From contig JAKZZE010000001.1 of NCBI GenBank assembly GCA_024220505.1, forward strand, positions 2,914,001 to 2,978,000: DNA of 64,000 nt, written 5' to 3'. Both the position numbers and the translations under genes were made by a program. Positions 41,816-53,681 of this stretch are shown in pieces (position 1 is the first letter of the stretch; the number at the start of each line of letters is the position of its first letter). The stretch is from Rhizopus arrhizus. Taxonomy: Eukaryota; Mucoromycota; Mucoromycetes; Mucorales; Rhizopodaceae. The notes beneath the pieces were generated by a model. It had not been told where the DNA came from. It saw nothing but the letters and a program-made list of their open reading frames with translations, and did not search any database.

Positions 41816-42180
41816 TATAATGAAAAAAAAAAATGCATGAATGAAGGAAAACAGCACCCATTTTATATTATTAATTATAGGAATGTGCATAGCTAATATT
41901 AGAATTGGTTTGCATTTTAATTATAACTGACATTCCAGGTCAAATTAGAAGAGTGCGAAATATGGTCTAAAACTGAGCTGTCGAGTATTTAAAATTCGAC
42001 CAATTATATACGCATTACTCCCTCGTTTTCCATAATTGGCTCATCATATTTTGATGAAATACTTTACACATTAACCTCGGTTTAATATATTGCTAGCGTC
42101 ATGAGGCGACCTTCTCTTAATGCTATATGCTGCATGAAATGAAATTTTCGAAAAGGTTGTCCCTATTTTTTCACCTAGTG

Positions 42181-42461
42181 TAGTTCTAAAGTCGAATACT
42201 TTTATTAAAGAAAGATTTCAAGGCTATTTATATTAGTTTGAGCAAGGCCTGAGATTAGATGACAAAAATAGTTACGACCGATATGATTTGACATGTATAA
42301 GAAAAATTTTATAGACTGAAGTTAATAATCAACTGTTGAGATGAAAGTGAAACTTGGCTGTTTAGGGCAGTGATAATTATCAGGTTCTATTCTTATTCAA
42401 ACTCATTTGTAAAGATTTAGTCCAGAATGATAAGACTGTATCTTATTGACATGTCAAAACA
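42181..42461 (-). repeat. LTR family L2, copy 2, 3' end cut by Tc1 element F
   Basis: Matches 37109-37390 in inverted orientation, starting TGTTTTGACATGTC at 42461. The junction with element F is at a TA, as expected for Tc1 insertion. Confidence 0.8.
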
Positions 42462-42581
42462 TGATACTTTTTGAAGTTGTTCAACAAAGTCGCGATCGAA
42501 TGCATTTGTCTTTCCATCCTCTTCAATCGAATGTTCCAAGTGTCGGGCATTGGGGGTTGTCTGAGCGCTTTGAGTGATAAG

Positions 42582-43135
42582 TGTTGTAGAACAGCGTCTG
42601 ATCATAACGGACATTGAATAATCACAACTAAAAGAAGTATATTAAAACTGATAGAAGATAATAATTTAAATCTTTATCAAATAAAATATATTCTTCTTCT
42701 TTTTTATATAAAACTATCACTATTAGATTCATCCTATAAAGTAAACATGAACAATAAATAAGTCATGACCTTTATTATTCAGCATTTCTGTAAATGAATA
42801 ATAATGGATCAGGTACCTAGTCAACTATGATCTGACTGGAGGCATTTCATATAAATATATCTTTCCTCTCAATGAAGACGGGACAATTCTCCCAGATCAG
42901 TTAAAGAACAATAAGATCTATAAAAACAACGAATTAAAAATTTTCATAATCGATTCAGTAATCATTCTTCAATCAAACATGTCAATTATTGGATCTACGC
43001 TCATAACTACTCATTTACCCGCCAACTGATAGAAGAATATAAATAGTAGACTTTGTAATGATTTCTTTTTAACAATTAAGATTGTCTTAAATAAAGTTCA
43101 GTCTCAAAAAGTATTCTTTGGTTTTTATCGCTACC
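42582..43135 (+). repeat. LTR family L3-like copy
   Basis: Starts TGTTGTAGAACAG like 29290 and the inverted copy ending at 45907. TATA-like AATATAAATAG near 43036, then TAAATAAAGTTCAGTCTC. The right boundary is approximate. Confidence 0.5.
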
Positions 43136-43141
43136 TTTAAA

Positions 43142-43727
43142 TTACTTTACCAGAACATAACAATAAGTCTTTAGCATCATTCTCTTGGAACTTTGCTGAG
43201 CCAAAGCCAAAGATAGCGAGTCGTTGTGCTTCTTCGACAGTGTTGTTGAAGACTTCTTGGTCCTTTGCTGAAGTGAACACTGCTTTTTCTTGGAGGTACT
43301 GAAGTTGTTCATATATTTAGGTACTTGCTCTGGCTTGGATGCGAGTAGTTTCTGTATTCTTATAAATGGAACTGACGAGCTGATAGGCATCCACTTCCCA
43401 GTTTTTGAGGTCTGAGATGTATTCTTTGTTGATCTGTTGGGCACTGGTCCAGTTAGGGTGATTGTACTGTTGGATAGTTTTCTTATATCTTCGGAATTCG
43501 TCTTTGAGTTGTATTGTGGAGCTATTCTCCAAGGTTTCGTTAATAGCCAGGAGGAGCTCGACTCCATTTGTTTGCATTTCTCTTTCTCGATTTCTTTGTT
43601 CTTCGAGTTCTCTTGTTGTATCAACACAACTAGTAAAGTGAACATGCATGAATAAACGAGAGATCTCCGCAATAGCCTGTTGTATAATGGTAATAGTTAT
43701 TAAGAAAAAGATAGAAACAAAGATCAA
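43142..43727 (-). pseudogene. Gag-like fragment between oppositely oriented L3 LTRs
   Basis: A helical, Gln/Glu-rich reading frame (MQTNGVELLLAINETLENSS, NWTSAQQINKEYISDLKNWE) with one internal stop near 43317 and continuing to 43142. It follows the 5' LTR that ends near 43736 on the minus strand, so it is probably the start of the gag gene of the L3 retroelement. No known domain was recognised. Its 3' end is abutted by an LTR of the opposite orientation. Confidence 0.5.
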
Positions 43728-43812
43728 GAAACAGTGTGAGTACTTTTTGAGACTGATCTTTATCTCAGTTTAAGTTAAAGTAAAAATTATTCTAATTGAA
43801 GGCAGGTATTTA

Positions 43813-45472
43813 CAGTGGGTGGAAAAATGGTTCCAATGTTTTCGTCTCGCAACTTTAACGCTTTATAACTTTTGAACTACAAAAGGTAACGACTCACAAA
43901 AACATGCATTTTGTAGCGCTTTTGCAGGTTATATTAGTGAAAAAATATTTTGCTTGCATCGTTACACAATCGGGAATAAACTAACATTAAGTACAAAAAC
44001 CAACATTGGAACCATTTTCCCACTACAACTGTAGATAAGTTTATTTGTTATTTGGTGGAATTTTCACTAGAGCTTTTTAGCTGATTATGAGTCATACCAT
44101 TCCGGCTATCGCCGAAAAAGTCTACGTGACTTATATAATTAATTTATCCCCAGTCAAAACGTTTTTTTCCTTTTCTTTCTCTACATATCAAAGATTTAAG
44201 GTATCACTACACACAGGGTTCGCGCTCTCTCTAAAAACAAGCAAGAAAGCATCAAATCGTTGGTTTTACAGAACAAGCCATACTCAGTGATAATGGAACG
44301 TGTTCCTAACTTAAAAAATCTACTTTAAGTAGATATGCCAACAAGTTTTCTCCTGGTAGAGTAACAGCAAACCCTGGTAGAAAGGCTGTTCTAAGCGTTA
44401 CCACCAAGCCTTATATACGTAAGCCGATTGTTAATGGTACCCTCAAGACCGCGAAGGCTGTCCATAAGTATCTAGTATGCACTGGTCACAAGATTAGCTA
44501 CTCAAATACCATTAAGGTTATGAAAAGCATGAACTTCCATGCTAAGATAAAGGTAAAAAAGCCTTTATTGACTAAGGTTCAGAAAGCAAGACGACTAGCA
44601 TGGGCGGAAGAGCATAAAAACTGTACAAGCGATGACTGGAGACGTATGGTATTCAGTGACGAAACAAAAGTCAACGTTTATGGGTCGGATGGTTGCAAAT
44701 ACTTTTGGAGTCGACCAGATGATAAACTTCAATCCCATCATCTCGACTTGACAGTTAAAGGAGGGGTCGGTAGCATTATGGTATGGGGTTGTATTACCTA
44801 CGATGGGCCTGGTTATGCATGTTGGATTAGTGAAGGCACAATGAAAGCTTCTGATTATGTCGGGATTCTTAGTACAAATTTTATGGATAGCCTTGAATAC
44901 TATGGTTACAATCCTCAGGACATCTATTTTCAGCAGGATATCGATCCTAAACACACGTCAAAGCTATCTAGGGAATGGTTCAAGGACAACAACTTCAAAT
45001 GAGACCATACCTTCAACTGGCCTTCACAAAGTCCAGATCTAAACCCAATAGAGCACATCTGGCAGCACCTTAAGCTCAAGTTAAGTGCGTATGATATTAG
45101 GGCAAAAGGTGTGCATGAATTATGGGATCGTGTTGAAAAAAAATGGTCTACTTTTACAGCAGAAGACTGTAGGAGATACATAGACAGTATGCCTGATCGT
45201 TGTAGAGCTGTAATTGCAGCGAATGGCGGTCATACTAAATATTAATAAAATAAAGCATGCAGTGGAAAAATGGTTCCAATGTTGGTTTTTGTACTTAATG
45301 TTAGTTTATTCCCGATTGTGTAACGATGCAAGCAAAATATTTTTTCACTAATATAACCTGCAAAAGCGCTACAAAATGCATGTTTTTGTGAGTCGTTACC
45401 ATTTGTAGTTCAAAAGTTATAAAGCGTTAAAGTTGCGAGACGAAAACATTGGAACCATTTTTCCACCCACTG
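43813..45472 (+). mobile_element. Tc1/mariner element D (DD37E, degenerate)
   Basis: The ends are CAGTGGGTGGAAAAATGGTT and its reverse complement, TA at 43811-43812 and 45473-45474. The terminal repeats are 214 bp (43813-44026, 45259-45472), each with the core GGAAAAATGGTTCCAATG at the outer end and inverted at the inner end. Confidence 0.92.
44215..45245 (+). pseudogene. Tc1 transposase of element D, broken DD37E
   Basis: Closest in the window to the element A transposase: SKQESIKSLVLQNKPYS, VFSDETKVNVYGSDGCKYFW, FQQDIDPKHTSKL and SPDLNPIEHIW, with the same 37-residue spacing. The frame shifts near 44230 and 44320 and has a TGA at 45000-45002 just before the DHTFNWP block. The longest intact piece is 44520-45002. 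Confidence 0.88.
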
Positions 45473-45907
45473 TATATCTTATTGAGTGAGTGGCTTGATA
45501 TCTTCTATTGCAAGCGTTCTTCTAATATTCAGGTACTTTAGCAAGTGTCATCTATAATTATGATTATGAAAACTTTTCATTTGTTCTTTTGTATGTCTGT
45601 CATAGATTATCTTTTATTCTGGGAATTCCTCACTGATTTGAATAAGGTTATTTTACGCGTTATTTCAATTATATGAAAGATTAGCAATATTCCTGATATT
45701 GGATTGGATCTTGTTATTTTAGTTGATACTTCTTCTTATCAAAGAACTCTTATTAATACAAAACATATTCTAAAAGAAGTTGTTTAATTGGAATTGATTG
45801 TATGATCTTATTTAAATAAACTTACATTTTTATTTTATTTAATTATGATCTTGTATTAAGACTTATGTTTATCGATGTCAATTACAATCAGTTGCTGTTC
45901 TACAACA

Positions 45908-46262
45908 TAGCCAACTTTGCCCTGTTGTTTCTATCGGCGTTCCCACGACTATATCGGAACCTGATTACAACAACGGCAGTTCAATCCAATCTTATACGAT
46001 AATTATTGTTAGATCAATAATTTATCTACTTCATTGTCCCTTGATTCGTCAAGAAGACAGCGGCTATTGATTATCTACTATCTTTCCTTTATCTTCCCAT
46101 TCTTCCCACATCATTCTTTTAACCGATCAATTGAAATAGCGGTAAAGATCCAGACATCCAAAAAGTATAAATAGCCTCAAATGTTTTTATTAATAAAGCA
46201 ATATATAATCTTTAGTTTCACAACTATTGTCTTTTTAGTTTTTGTCTCTTATTTTTAATATT
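45908..46262 (+). other. LTR-like relic
   Basis: AT-rich with AAGTATAAATAGCC near 46168 and AATAAAGC near 46194, the promoter/polyadenylation arrangement of other LTRs here. Boundaries unclear. Confidence 0.4.
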
Positions 46263-46771
46263 TGGCAAAACAGCCTCTAATGCGAAAGTAAATTTCAACA
46301 AAACCGAAGCCTTTGCACTTTCTGGTTCTCGCTCTTACTATCATCGCATTTGGAGAACTCCTCTTCTGCAACAACAAATACATTCTTGGCATGATGGTTC
46401 GTCGAGTCAACCCATCATTTACTTGGGATTTCCGCTACACTCCCCAATCGCCCAACGTGATACTTATTTAACCTCACTTTTATCCCGACTTCAAACAAAC
46501 CTTCAATTACACTCACATCGTTCTCTCTCATTTCGTGGACGAGTTACAATCCTGAACTCCCTAATTCTCTCCAAAGTGTGGCATGTCCTGCGTATCCTTT
46601 CTGTGCCAAAAAGATTCTTTCTCCGGCTACAATCGCAAATTTCTGGCTTTGTTTCGGCAAAACAAACTCCACGCATTAGCTTTGAAACGATGTGCTTTCT
46701 GATGTATCCATCATTCATAACTCGATATGAAAACAGTATTAATAAGCTACATGTAAAATATATCCAATAGA
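46263..46771 (+). pseudogene. LINE reverse transcriptase C-terminal fragment
   Basis: A reading frame resembling the post-RT region of L1-like elements: IYLGFPLHSPIAQRDTYLTS, SLSFRGRVTILNSLILSKVW, HVLRILSVPKRFF. It starts upstream of the frame at 46423 and breaks off near 46720. A different family from the LINE at 12789. No ends or target duplication were seen. Confidence 0.7.
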
Positions 46772-46789
46772 TAGGCTACAGGTTAATTC

Positions 46790-48060
46790 GGATAAATCTT
46801 CATTAAGAATAAGATGCTGCGTAATTGCACGGTTAAATTATATTAAATCCAGGGACTAAATCACAGTCAATCGCAGTCAATCATATACGAGTATTCTATG
46901 GATAAATGCTTATGATGACAAAGATAACAATGGAAGAACACGTAACCATTATCTATTTGTCATCAGTTATATCATACTCATTAATTATTAATCCATGACA
47001 TGAAATATTATCCGTGTATGAAAAGTATAAATAGAGTATCATTTTCTTATTAAATAAAGCAATCTCTTTATCGAGTCTCGTTGTGATATTTAGGGTTTAT
47101 AATATAAAAAAGTACTAAGTCAATCAACAAATATAAAAATAAGTGAGACTCAAAGTAGATTGTCCTTTATTCAAGTTAAAAATATGAGGGTATTTATACT
47201 TTTCTATCCACGGCTAAATAATAGTAGTCACAGTATATGATTATTGATTATTAATCGATATTAGACGATGCGTTAATTATATGATTGGTATTGTTTAACA
47301 TCTTTTATCAAGAAGTAATTATTAATCCTGATTCAGGAACTTGTTAGAATATTCTGGAGTGGATCGGGATATGATTTTATTTGACGTGGCATAATACAAT
47401 GTCCGATATTCCTAATTTGTATGATCATTGTTCGTAGTAATTTACAGTATTACTTTATTATATGTGTAAATACCACACTCGTCCTCTCTTGTTCCTTTCT
47501 ATTCTTGGATAAATCATTTTGCACCATTTTTTTTTATTTTATTTGCACGAAATTTTTTCTCAAAAGTATACCAATAATTTCGGAATAAAGTGTACTTAGA
47601 TCTAATACCAATGTATCAAGATGAGTGCAAGGCCCATTTGATATTAAATGTAGTGTCGCTTGCAACCATAAAAATCTTTAATGTACTGTATATGATTAAA
47701 AGATCTTAACAAAGGAAATTCTTCCAGCTGCTTAGAAGTAAGGATGTCTAAATTCATTAAATTATCAGGGAACTATTGTGGCATTATAATCGTCTTTAGA
47801 TTAGAAAAAAAGAGAATCCTTGTAAAAATGGACCAGTGAAATTTAAAAGATGTGATTTCCCCTAATAGATTGAGCATATTATATCTTATTTTCTATTTTT
47901 GATAATATTGAGTGATTATAATCTTATGTGCCCTTTACTCTTTTCATGCAGATTTAATTAAATCTGCATGAAAAGAATATAAATACTGGATACAATAATA
48001 TGAAATAAAAAATATAACTTTTTTAAGTCTTAATTTTATATTTCAAAAAGTAAAGTACAA
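46790..48060. other. Cluster of LTR-like relics without genes
   Basis: Several TATA/polyadenylation pairs (plus strand near 47027 and 47985; minus strand near 47195) suggest at least three degraded LTRs. 47500-47960 holds nothing recognisable. Confidence 0.4.
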
Positions 48061-48130
48061 GTGCAAGCACGACAAGTATCAAATCTTTTTATCATTTCTA
48101 TTCATAAGCATTTTTTATATTATAGCTTAA

Positions 48131-50033
48131 AGATGGGCTCACCAAGCAGCAGGGAATTATGTTCTAAAACAAAAGTAAACAACCAAAGTAAACAAGAAGA
48201 AAGAGAAATGGACAATACAACAAGTGGCAAACGAAAGGACGCCACTTTCACATCAAGGAATAACTGTCCGCGTGTGTTAGCAATCATTGCTGCTTGGTGT
48301 GTGAGCAATAAAGAAAATCTCTCTGTTGTGGCTTTTGCTAGGCAATTCAAACATACTAAACAAATCTACTGCCATTCTCACTATAAGACTATTGTTGAAA
48401 ATCACATTCCACAAAGTGAGCAGTATCATCTTAATGATGAATTTAATAATTAGCGAAAAGCTCTTCACTGCACCGAATTCCGGAAAGAACAAAAATGATT
48501 AGGTGCTTTGTCGGAAGCTGACACCAATTGCTCTGATGTGATTAATAAGTTTTTAGTGAAGAACTATGAAGAGGTTTTAAACTCTCATGAACCAACTACA
48601 GAAAGCACTATAACTTCCCCGTCAGTAATACCAGAAGCACCAACATCATCATCAACAACCACTACAATACTGTCTGAATTTACAATTGACTTTTCGAATA
48701 ATGAACTTGATCTTGAGCATTGTATGCTCGGTGGTTCTGATATTACTGCGTTTTTCCGACAATACCAAAATCATGCGGATAAGATATCTAAACCTATTAC
48801 GTTGGAAACAAAGGTTCAAGAATTATTAGCCTTAGGCGATGTTCTTCTTTTAGCTAAAAACCAGCATAGCAGCATCAAAATATCTTTTTTTGGCGAGGAA
48901 TTGCTCGATAAACTTTTAGATAATCAAAAACAAGTATTGCTGAACAAAATCCCAGACATGTGCCCAGATTTTACAAAGGAAGTGTCGTACTTTCCTTATT
49001 AAATACTTAAATGTCGTGTGAGATTACTTAGGATCTCCATGTTATATAATTTAAAGCTATCTCTATATAATACTATGTGTTATATAGTCATCAGTACACA
49101 CTAACAACTTTAGTCATTTGACTTGTTCAACTCTGTTTTTAAAGTTGTCAATTTTATAAAATAAGACGTAGTTTATATTCAATGGGCTCTCTCTCCTCTC
49201 TTCACTCAATAAAGATTTTCAAGAGTCTCATCAATTACCAAGCTTCCCATTTTCAATTTATTCCCAACTTTAATCGACTACAAGCTACCCTAATGCCACA
49301 GGAGGATTATATGACTGTTTTAGAAGTTTTGATGTGTATCGACCAGAATATCATTACACTAAAACAAGCAAAGCTTCGATTTTTAACCCTGGCTGCTGAT
49401 ATGGACCCATTCAAAGCAAGTGTGATCGAAGACATCGCCGATTTGTAAGCGTAGCTGAGCAGATACTGTTTGAAAGAAGGCTCATATACCTTTTTTTTTA
49501 TTTTTTATTTTTTTTTTTTTTTTTTTTTATTCTGTACGTATGATAGGTTTACGAAGTTACATTTGGACTCGATCGCAGAGAGGAACAGAATTAGAGAAGT
49601 TGACATTCAAACAAAATATTATGCTTCCTTGCTGTTGGGAATATCAGCTGACACTACAAAGAAGGTTATTTTGAGATGACCAAATAAAATGGATGAAACA
49701 GCACCAGAAATACGATCTGATGCAATCGTATCAACGTTGATACAATTGAAACTTGGAAGGCAACTTGTATATGACAAAACCAAGCCAGGCGATGATAGCA
49801 CTATGATACAATCACTTTGCGTAGACATTTTGAAGCTGGCTGTATTATCAAGGAATACTTGTTTAAAAAATGAACATCCGATTCTCACCTTCCAAGTCAA
49901 CGGTTTCCAATTGATTTTTTATATGACACAGAGAATTCATCACCGTTTCTACACCATGATCGAGATTGGTCGCGTCAAAGTTCCGGACTCTTTATCATCA
50001 ATACAATCATTTATTACTCTGAAAAACCTCTAA
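48131..50033 (+). pseudogene. Pseudogene of unknown family, interrupted by an LTR
   Basis: Reading frames 48133-48453, 48508-49002, about 49254-49448 and 49550-50033 appear to be parts of one gene. It starts MGSPSSRELC, has a basic DNA-binding-like stretch (NCPRVLAIIAAWCVSNKE) and later FLTLAADMDPFKASVIED, LHLDSIAERNRIREVDIQ and FQVNGFQLIFYMTQRIHHRF. Stops at 48451-48453 and 48499 and the LTR at 48983 break it; a T-rich stretch near 49487-49530 looks like an intron. I do not recognise the family. Confidence 0.5.
48983..49250 (+). repeat. LTR L1-like insertion, diverged
   Basis: TGTCGTACTTTCCTTATTAA matches the start of the solo LTR at 37621; similarity continues through the AAAATAAGACGTAGTTTATA region and CTCAATAAAG. 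The 3' boundary and target duplication could not be fixed. Confidence 0.6.
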
Positions 50034-50421
50034 ATAATGTTACCCAGATATTTTGGTATTCCTGCTACTTCGTATCATCCCCAAGTGATCCACCGTTACC
50101 TAGCCATTCATCAAGCCTTGTTATTGCTAATTTACTTAACATGATCAATAACTCAAGTCCCAAATATCGAGATTATCCTATTCAATATAATTGATGCAAT
50201 TAGTTTTAAGTAAAATAATACCAATTTCTTACGAGTTGCAAAATAAAAAGCTTTGGGGTTTTTCTTTTTTCTTTTTTTTTTTTTTTTTTTTTTTTTTGCT
50301 ATTAATTAATAAGACTGAAAAGTATAAAACAAGAATTTAAATCAACTTTTTTCAACTGAAAGGAGTTACTAAAATAGAATAAATGACGAGATCTCTCTTT
50401 ATTCACCAAGAAAAACCATCT

Positions 50422-50757
50422 TGAAGTGTTTTAAGTATAAAAAAATAAGGACAAAGAAGAATTAACGAGACCGAACAATAGTTCTAAAGTCGAATCACTT
50501 TTATTAAAGAAACACTTCAAGGCTATTTATATTAGTTTGAGCAAGGCCTGAGATTAGATAGCAAAAGATAGCTACGACCGATATGATTTGGCATAAGAAA
50601 AATTCTGTAAACTGATGTTAATAATCAACTGTTGAGATGAAAGTGAAACTTGGCTGTTTAGGGCAGTGATAATTATCAGGTTCTATTCTTATTCAAACTC
50701 ATTTGTAAAGATTTAGTCCAGAATGATAAGACTGTATCTTATTGATATCTCAAAGCA
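50422..50757 (-). repeat. Solo LTR L2, copy 3 (336 bp)
   Basis: Full-length match to 37109-37444 in inverted orientation. No 5-bp duplication was seen. A T run of about 28 bases precedes it at 50271-50297. Confidence 0.82.
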
Positions 50758-51267
50758 TGACATTACTCTTTAAAATCTGTCAATAATTTCTTCATAAAGA
50801 TCTGGAATAAGTTAATTTTTTTTTTATTTAAATATTAAAATGAATAATTGATCACAAGTATAGATTTTGTACTAAGAGTAGTAAGGGTAAAGGGATATTA
50901 ATCAAAAAGGACTACTATACTATTTGTCAGACTAATACGATTATGAGTATTTCAAGAGAGTAGTTTTAATCAAACAGTTGAAGATGCGTATTTGTGAACG
51001 TTGTTTATAAATTCGATTGTTTAGAATAACAAAGCTGGCATAGAAGATCTTTGTATTTAGTGGACATGATAATCATTCAACAATTAGAAGGGTTTATTTA
51101 TTTTAATGATGGGAAACGAATAGGATATTAGGAGGGAATGAATTTTATGCAAACATTATACAATGGATGGAGCTGACAAAGTTACAATAAAGAATAATCT
51201 TTTACATTGACATTATATCAAAAATATTTATATTTATCTACACATACGCCGACCACATACACCGCAA
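50758..51267. other. Boundary between transposon island and gene space
   Basis: AT-rich, no repeat or frame recognised; the last part probably holds the 3' untranslated region of the next gene. Confidence 0.5.
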
Positions 51268-52989
51268 CTAAAGGTTTTTCAATGTTTCCAGCATATTGGA
51301 TATTGAGCTACTTATTACTGCAGCCATAACAGCTGTAATACCAATGGCAGTATTTGATATCATTTGGGGTCGAACTAGGGATGTTTTGGAGATGGTATTA
51401 GATACCACACTTTCTACTGGGCCACGAAGAAATAAATAAACAGCAATCCAATACGCAATACCTCTACTACCAAAAGCTGTCTGAATGAGCTGATCTACAG
51501 TTGTTTTAAAATAAAACTGTATTTGCATTAGGTGTTGATGCCTCAATTTCATAAAGGTCTGCCTAGGAGATAACAATTGATTTTGATTTAATGAGGGTGG
51601 CTTAACAATAATAATAGAAGAGTCAGAACAATCGTCTTCATTTTTTTCTAAATAATTGGTTTTTTGAGATGAAATAGGTGATTTTGTGGTTGTTCTCAGT
51701 CTGGCTGAGGAATATGGTTTTTTCCAAAATAAAAGTATATCCTCAGGCTGAATTGAGCGGAATGAGATCCTGGATGTTGTGTGTGGGATTGTTTCCACTT
51801 TAGACAATGGTTGCTGTATTGGTGATTTGACTATTATTTCTGTTGATGATTTTGAAGCTGGTATTATCGAGGTTGGTAATGCTAATGGTGAGGCTTTAGG
51901 CGATGGTGATATCGATTCATGAGCATCAAAAAATTCATCTTCGCTAAAAGTGTCCTCATCTATAAGACTATTATCGCTGATGGAAATAGGTGGTGTATAT
52001 GATAATTCAATTGGTAATGAGACGTTTCTCTTTATGCCATATTTGTTCAAGACTGAATCAGATTCAATTGTCCAACTGTAACTGTCACATCCGCCCAGTT
52101 CTAATATGGGTAAAAGTTAATTCCCTACGTCATAATACGCTCAATGGCTATTATACCTGTCAAGATGTTATTGATGTCAACAATTTCCTTTATATCATTC
52201 ATGCTTGCAAACTGTATGCTATCTTTTTGTTGCTCATTTAGGAAATATTTAACAACAGACCATAATCCTTGATATAACCAACTAAAATTAAGTACGTTAA
52301 TCGAACCAACAATACCCGGAAACCTTGAACTCAAAATCATTTCCATTGTGCTGATAATCTCCTTATCTATTGGAATCATTGGTGCTTTGGATATGTCAAC
52401 AATAACAGTTATCTGAGACTTTAAAGGATATAATTCTTCCGCTTCTTCCTTTTCTCTAGTTATATCCCAAGTTAGTCTTCTTGCTATTTCCATCATCAGA
52501 CTGGAATAACGACGTATATGCTCGGATAGTTTTAGTTTAGAATTAAATTCAGTAGGAAAATATCGTAATCTAACAAACAAGAGAGGCTGTCCTGATTTAT
52601 CTTGTTTGTTGAAAAAAGCTAAGCAGCCTTTTTCGTAAAATTCGATACAATCATGGTAATCAAGTATATCAACCTGATGATCTAACCTCCACTGGATTGT
52701 ATCAAACAATCTTTGTATAGTTTCCTCTTTACTAAATTTACTGTCTTTTAAGAATCTGAATATTGTTACTTACGTTATTTTAGTATCTTATATTTTTCAG
52801 GTTGTAATATGATATGTTACCTTTATCTTTAATATACTCCTCTGCATAATACAAATCATGCGTAGATCGATGCATTAAACCAATAATTTTTTGCTTTAAT
52901 TCATGTTGTACTGTTTGAATCAACTGACTGTTTTGCTTATACTGGCTATTTATGTATAAAATCTTTTCTTGTTGTTCAAGTGTAGGCAT
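51268..52989 (-). CDS. CRAL-TRIO (Sec14-like) domain protein
   Basis: Exons 52989-52821, 52768-52157 and 52100-51268 (introns 52 and 56 nt) give 537 residues. Residues about 35-80 look like the CRAL-TRIO N-terminal helices (FRFLKDSKFSKEETIQRLFD), and about 95-265 like the lipid-binding lobe (FYEKGCLAFFNKQDKSGQPL, SQITVIVDISKAP, FPGIVGSINVLNFSWLY), closing with ILTELGGCDSY. The middle is Ser/Pro-rich and probably disordered; the C terminus has a hydrophobic pair (YWIAVYLFLRG, IGITAVMAAVISS) that may anchor it in a membrane. The family binds phosphoinositides, sterols or other lipids; the ligand cannot be told. The exon joins are phase-consistent. Confidence 0.85.
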
Positions 52990-53681
52990 AATGAATCAGT
53001 TGTGTAAAATACAAGAAAAAGGAAAAATCAATGTATCTCAATTGAGAGCAATAAATACCTACCAAATTGAAGCAGTCACTTTGTGTTTAATATCATCATG
53101 CACTACAACATCTACGCTCTCAACTTTTCTTTTTTTCTTTTTTTGTATTTAACCAATATTTATGCGTTAAAAGTTTTAAAATACTACCCTATTCTTTTTT
53201 TGTAGCTTTTAGCTAAAGCTGAGATAGTTTATTCTCAATGGAAAAGGCACATTGTTTATCATTGACCAATTAAATAAACCAAATATGGTTAATTCAGATG
53301 CAATATCAAACAGTATGATATTTTTTTCTCTATCTTTTCATTACAAAGAGTCATTTTTCGATTGTAACGAGGCCTCAGTTAAAGTAAAAGTGAAAGCTTT
53401 ATAATAGAAAGTGCTATAGATCAACATTCAAATTGATTGACTACGAACAAAGGAGCATACAAATATTTTATTCATGCAAGTCATCAAACGTATTTTGAAA
53501 TAAACAGTAAATGAAACAACAGCAACCAGTTAACATAGCAGTAAAATAAGATAAAAGAATTTTTTTTTTGTTAAAGCTAACTGACATCAATAATAAATTA
53601 ACTTTTTTTTTTATTAACAAAGGCTATCGAAGCCTCTGTATTCTTTTATTAAAGCAACACTTTAAGGCTCCATTTGAAGAA
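52990..53681. other. Intergenic region, CRAL-TRIO promoter and cdc24 3' end
   Basis: About 690 bp between a minus-strand gene start and the next minus-strand stop. AT-rich; no frame or RNA gene recognised. Confidence 0.6.

Larger units (their letters stand above)
39466..42180 (-). mobile_element. Tc1 element F, 3'-truncated, with element E nested in its 5' leader
   Basis: The right end reads inward CACTAGGTGAAAAAATAGGG from 42180 and is followed by TA inside LTR L2. The left end is missing; the transposase stops being recognisable at 39466. Element E sits at 40171-41815, upstream of its start codon. Confidence 0.7.
43736..45907 (-). repeat. LTR family L3, minus copy, split by Tc1 element D
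   Basis: The LTR runs 45907-45475 and 43810-43736; element D is at 43813-45472. 43738-43765 repeats the LTR end seen inverted at 43088-43112. Confidence 0.65.

Noticed and set aside
44595..44954. 119-codon minus-strand frame
   Set aside because: Antisense shadow of the element D transposase.
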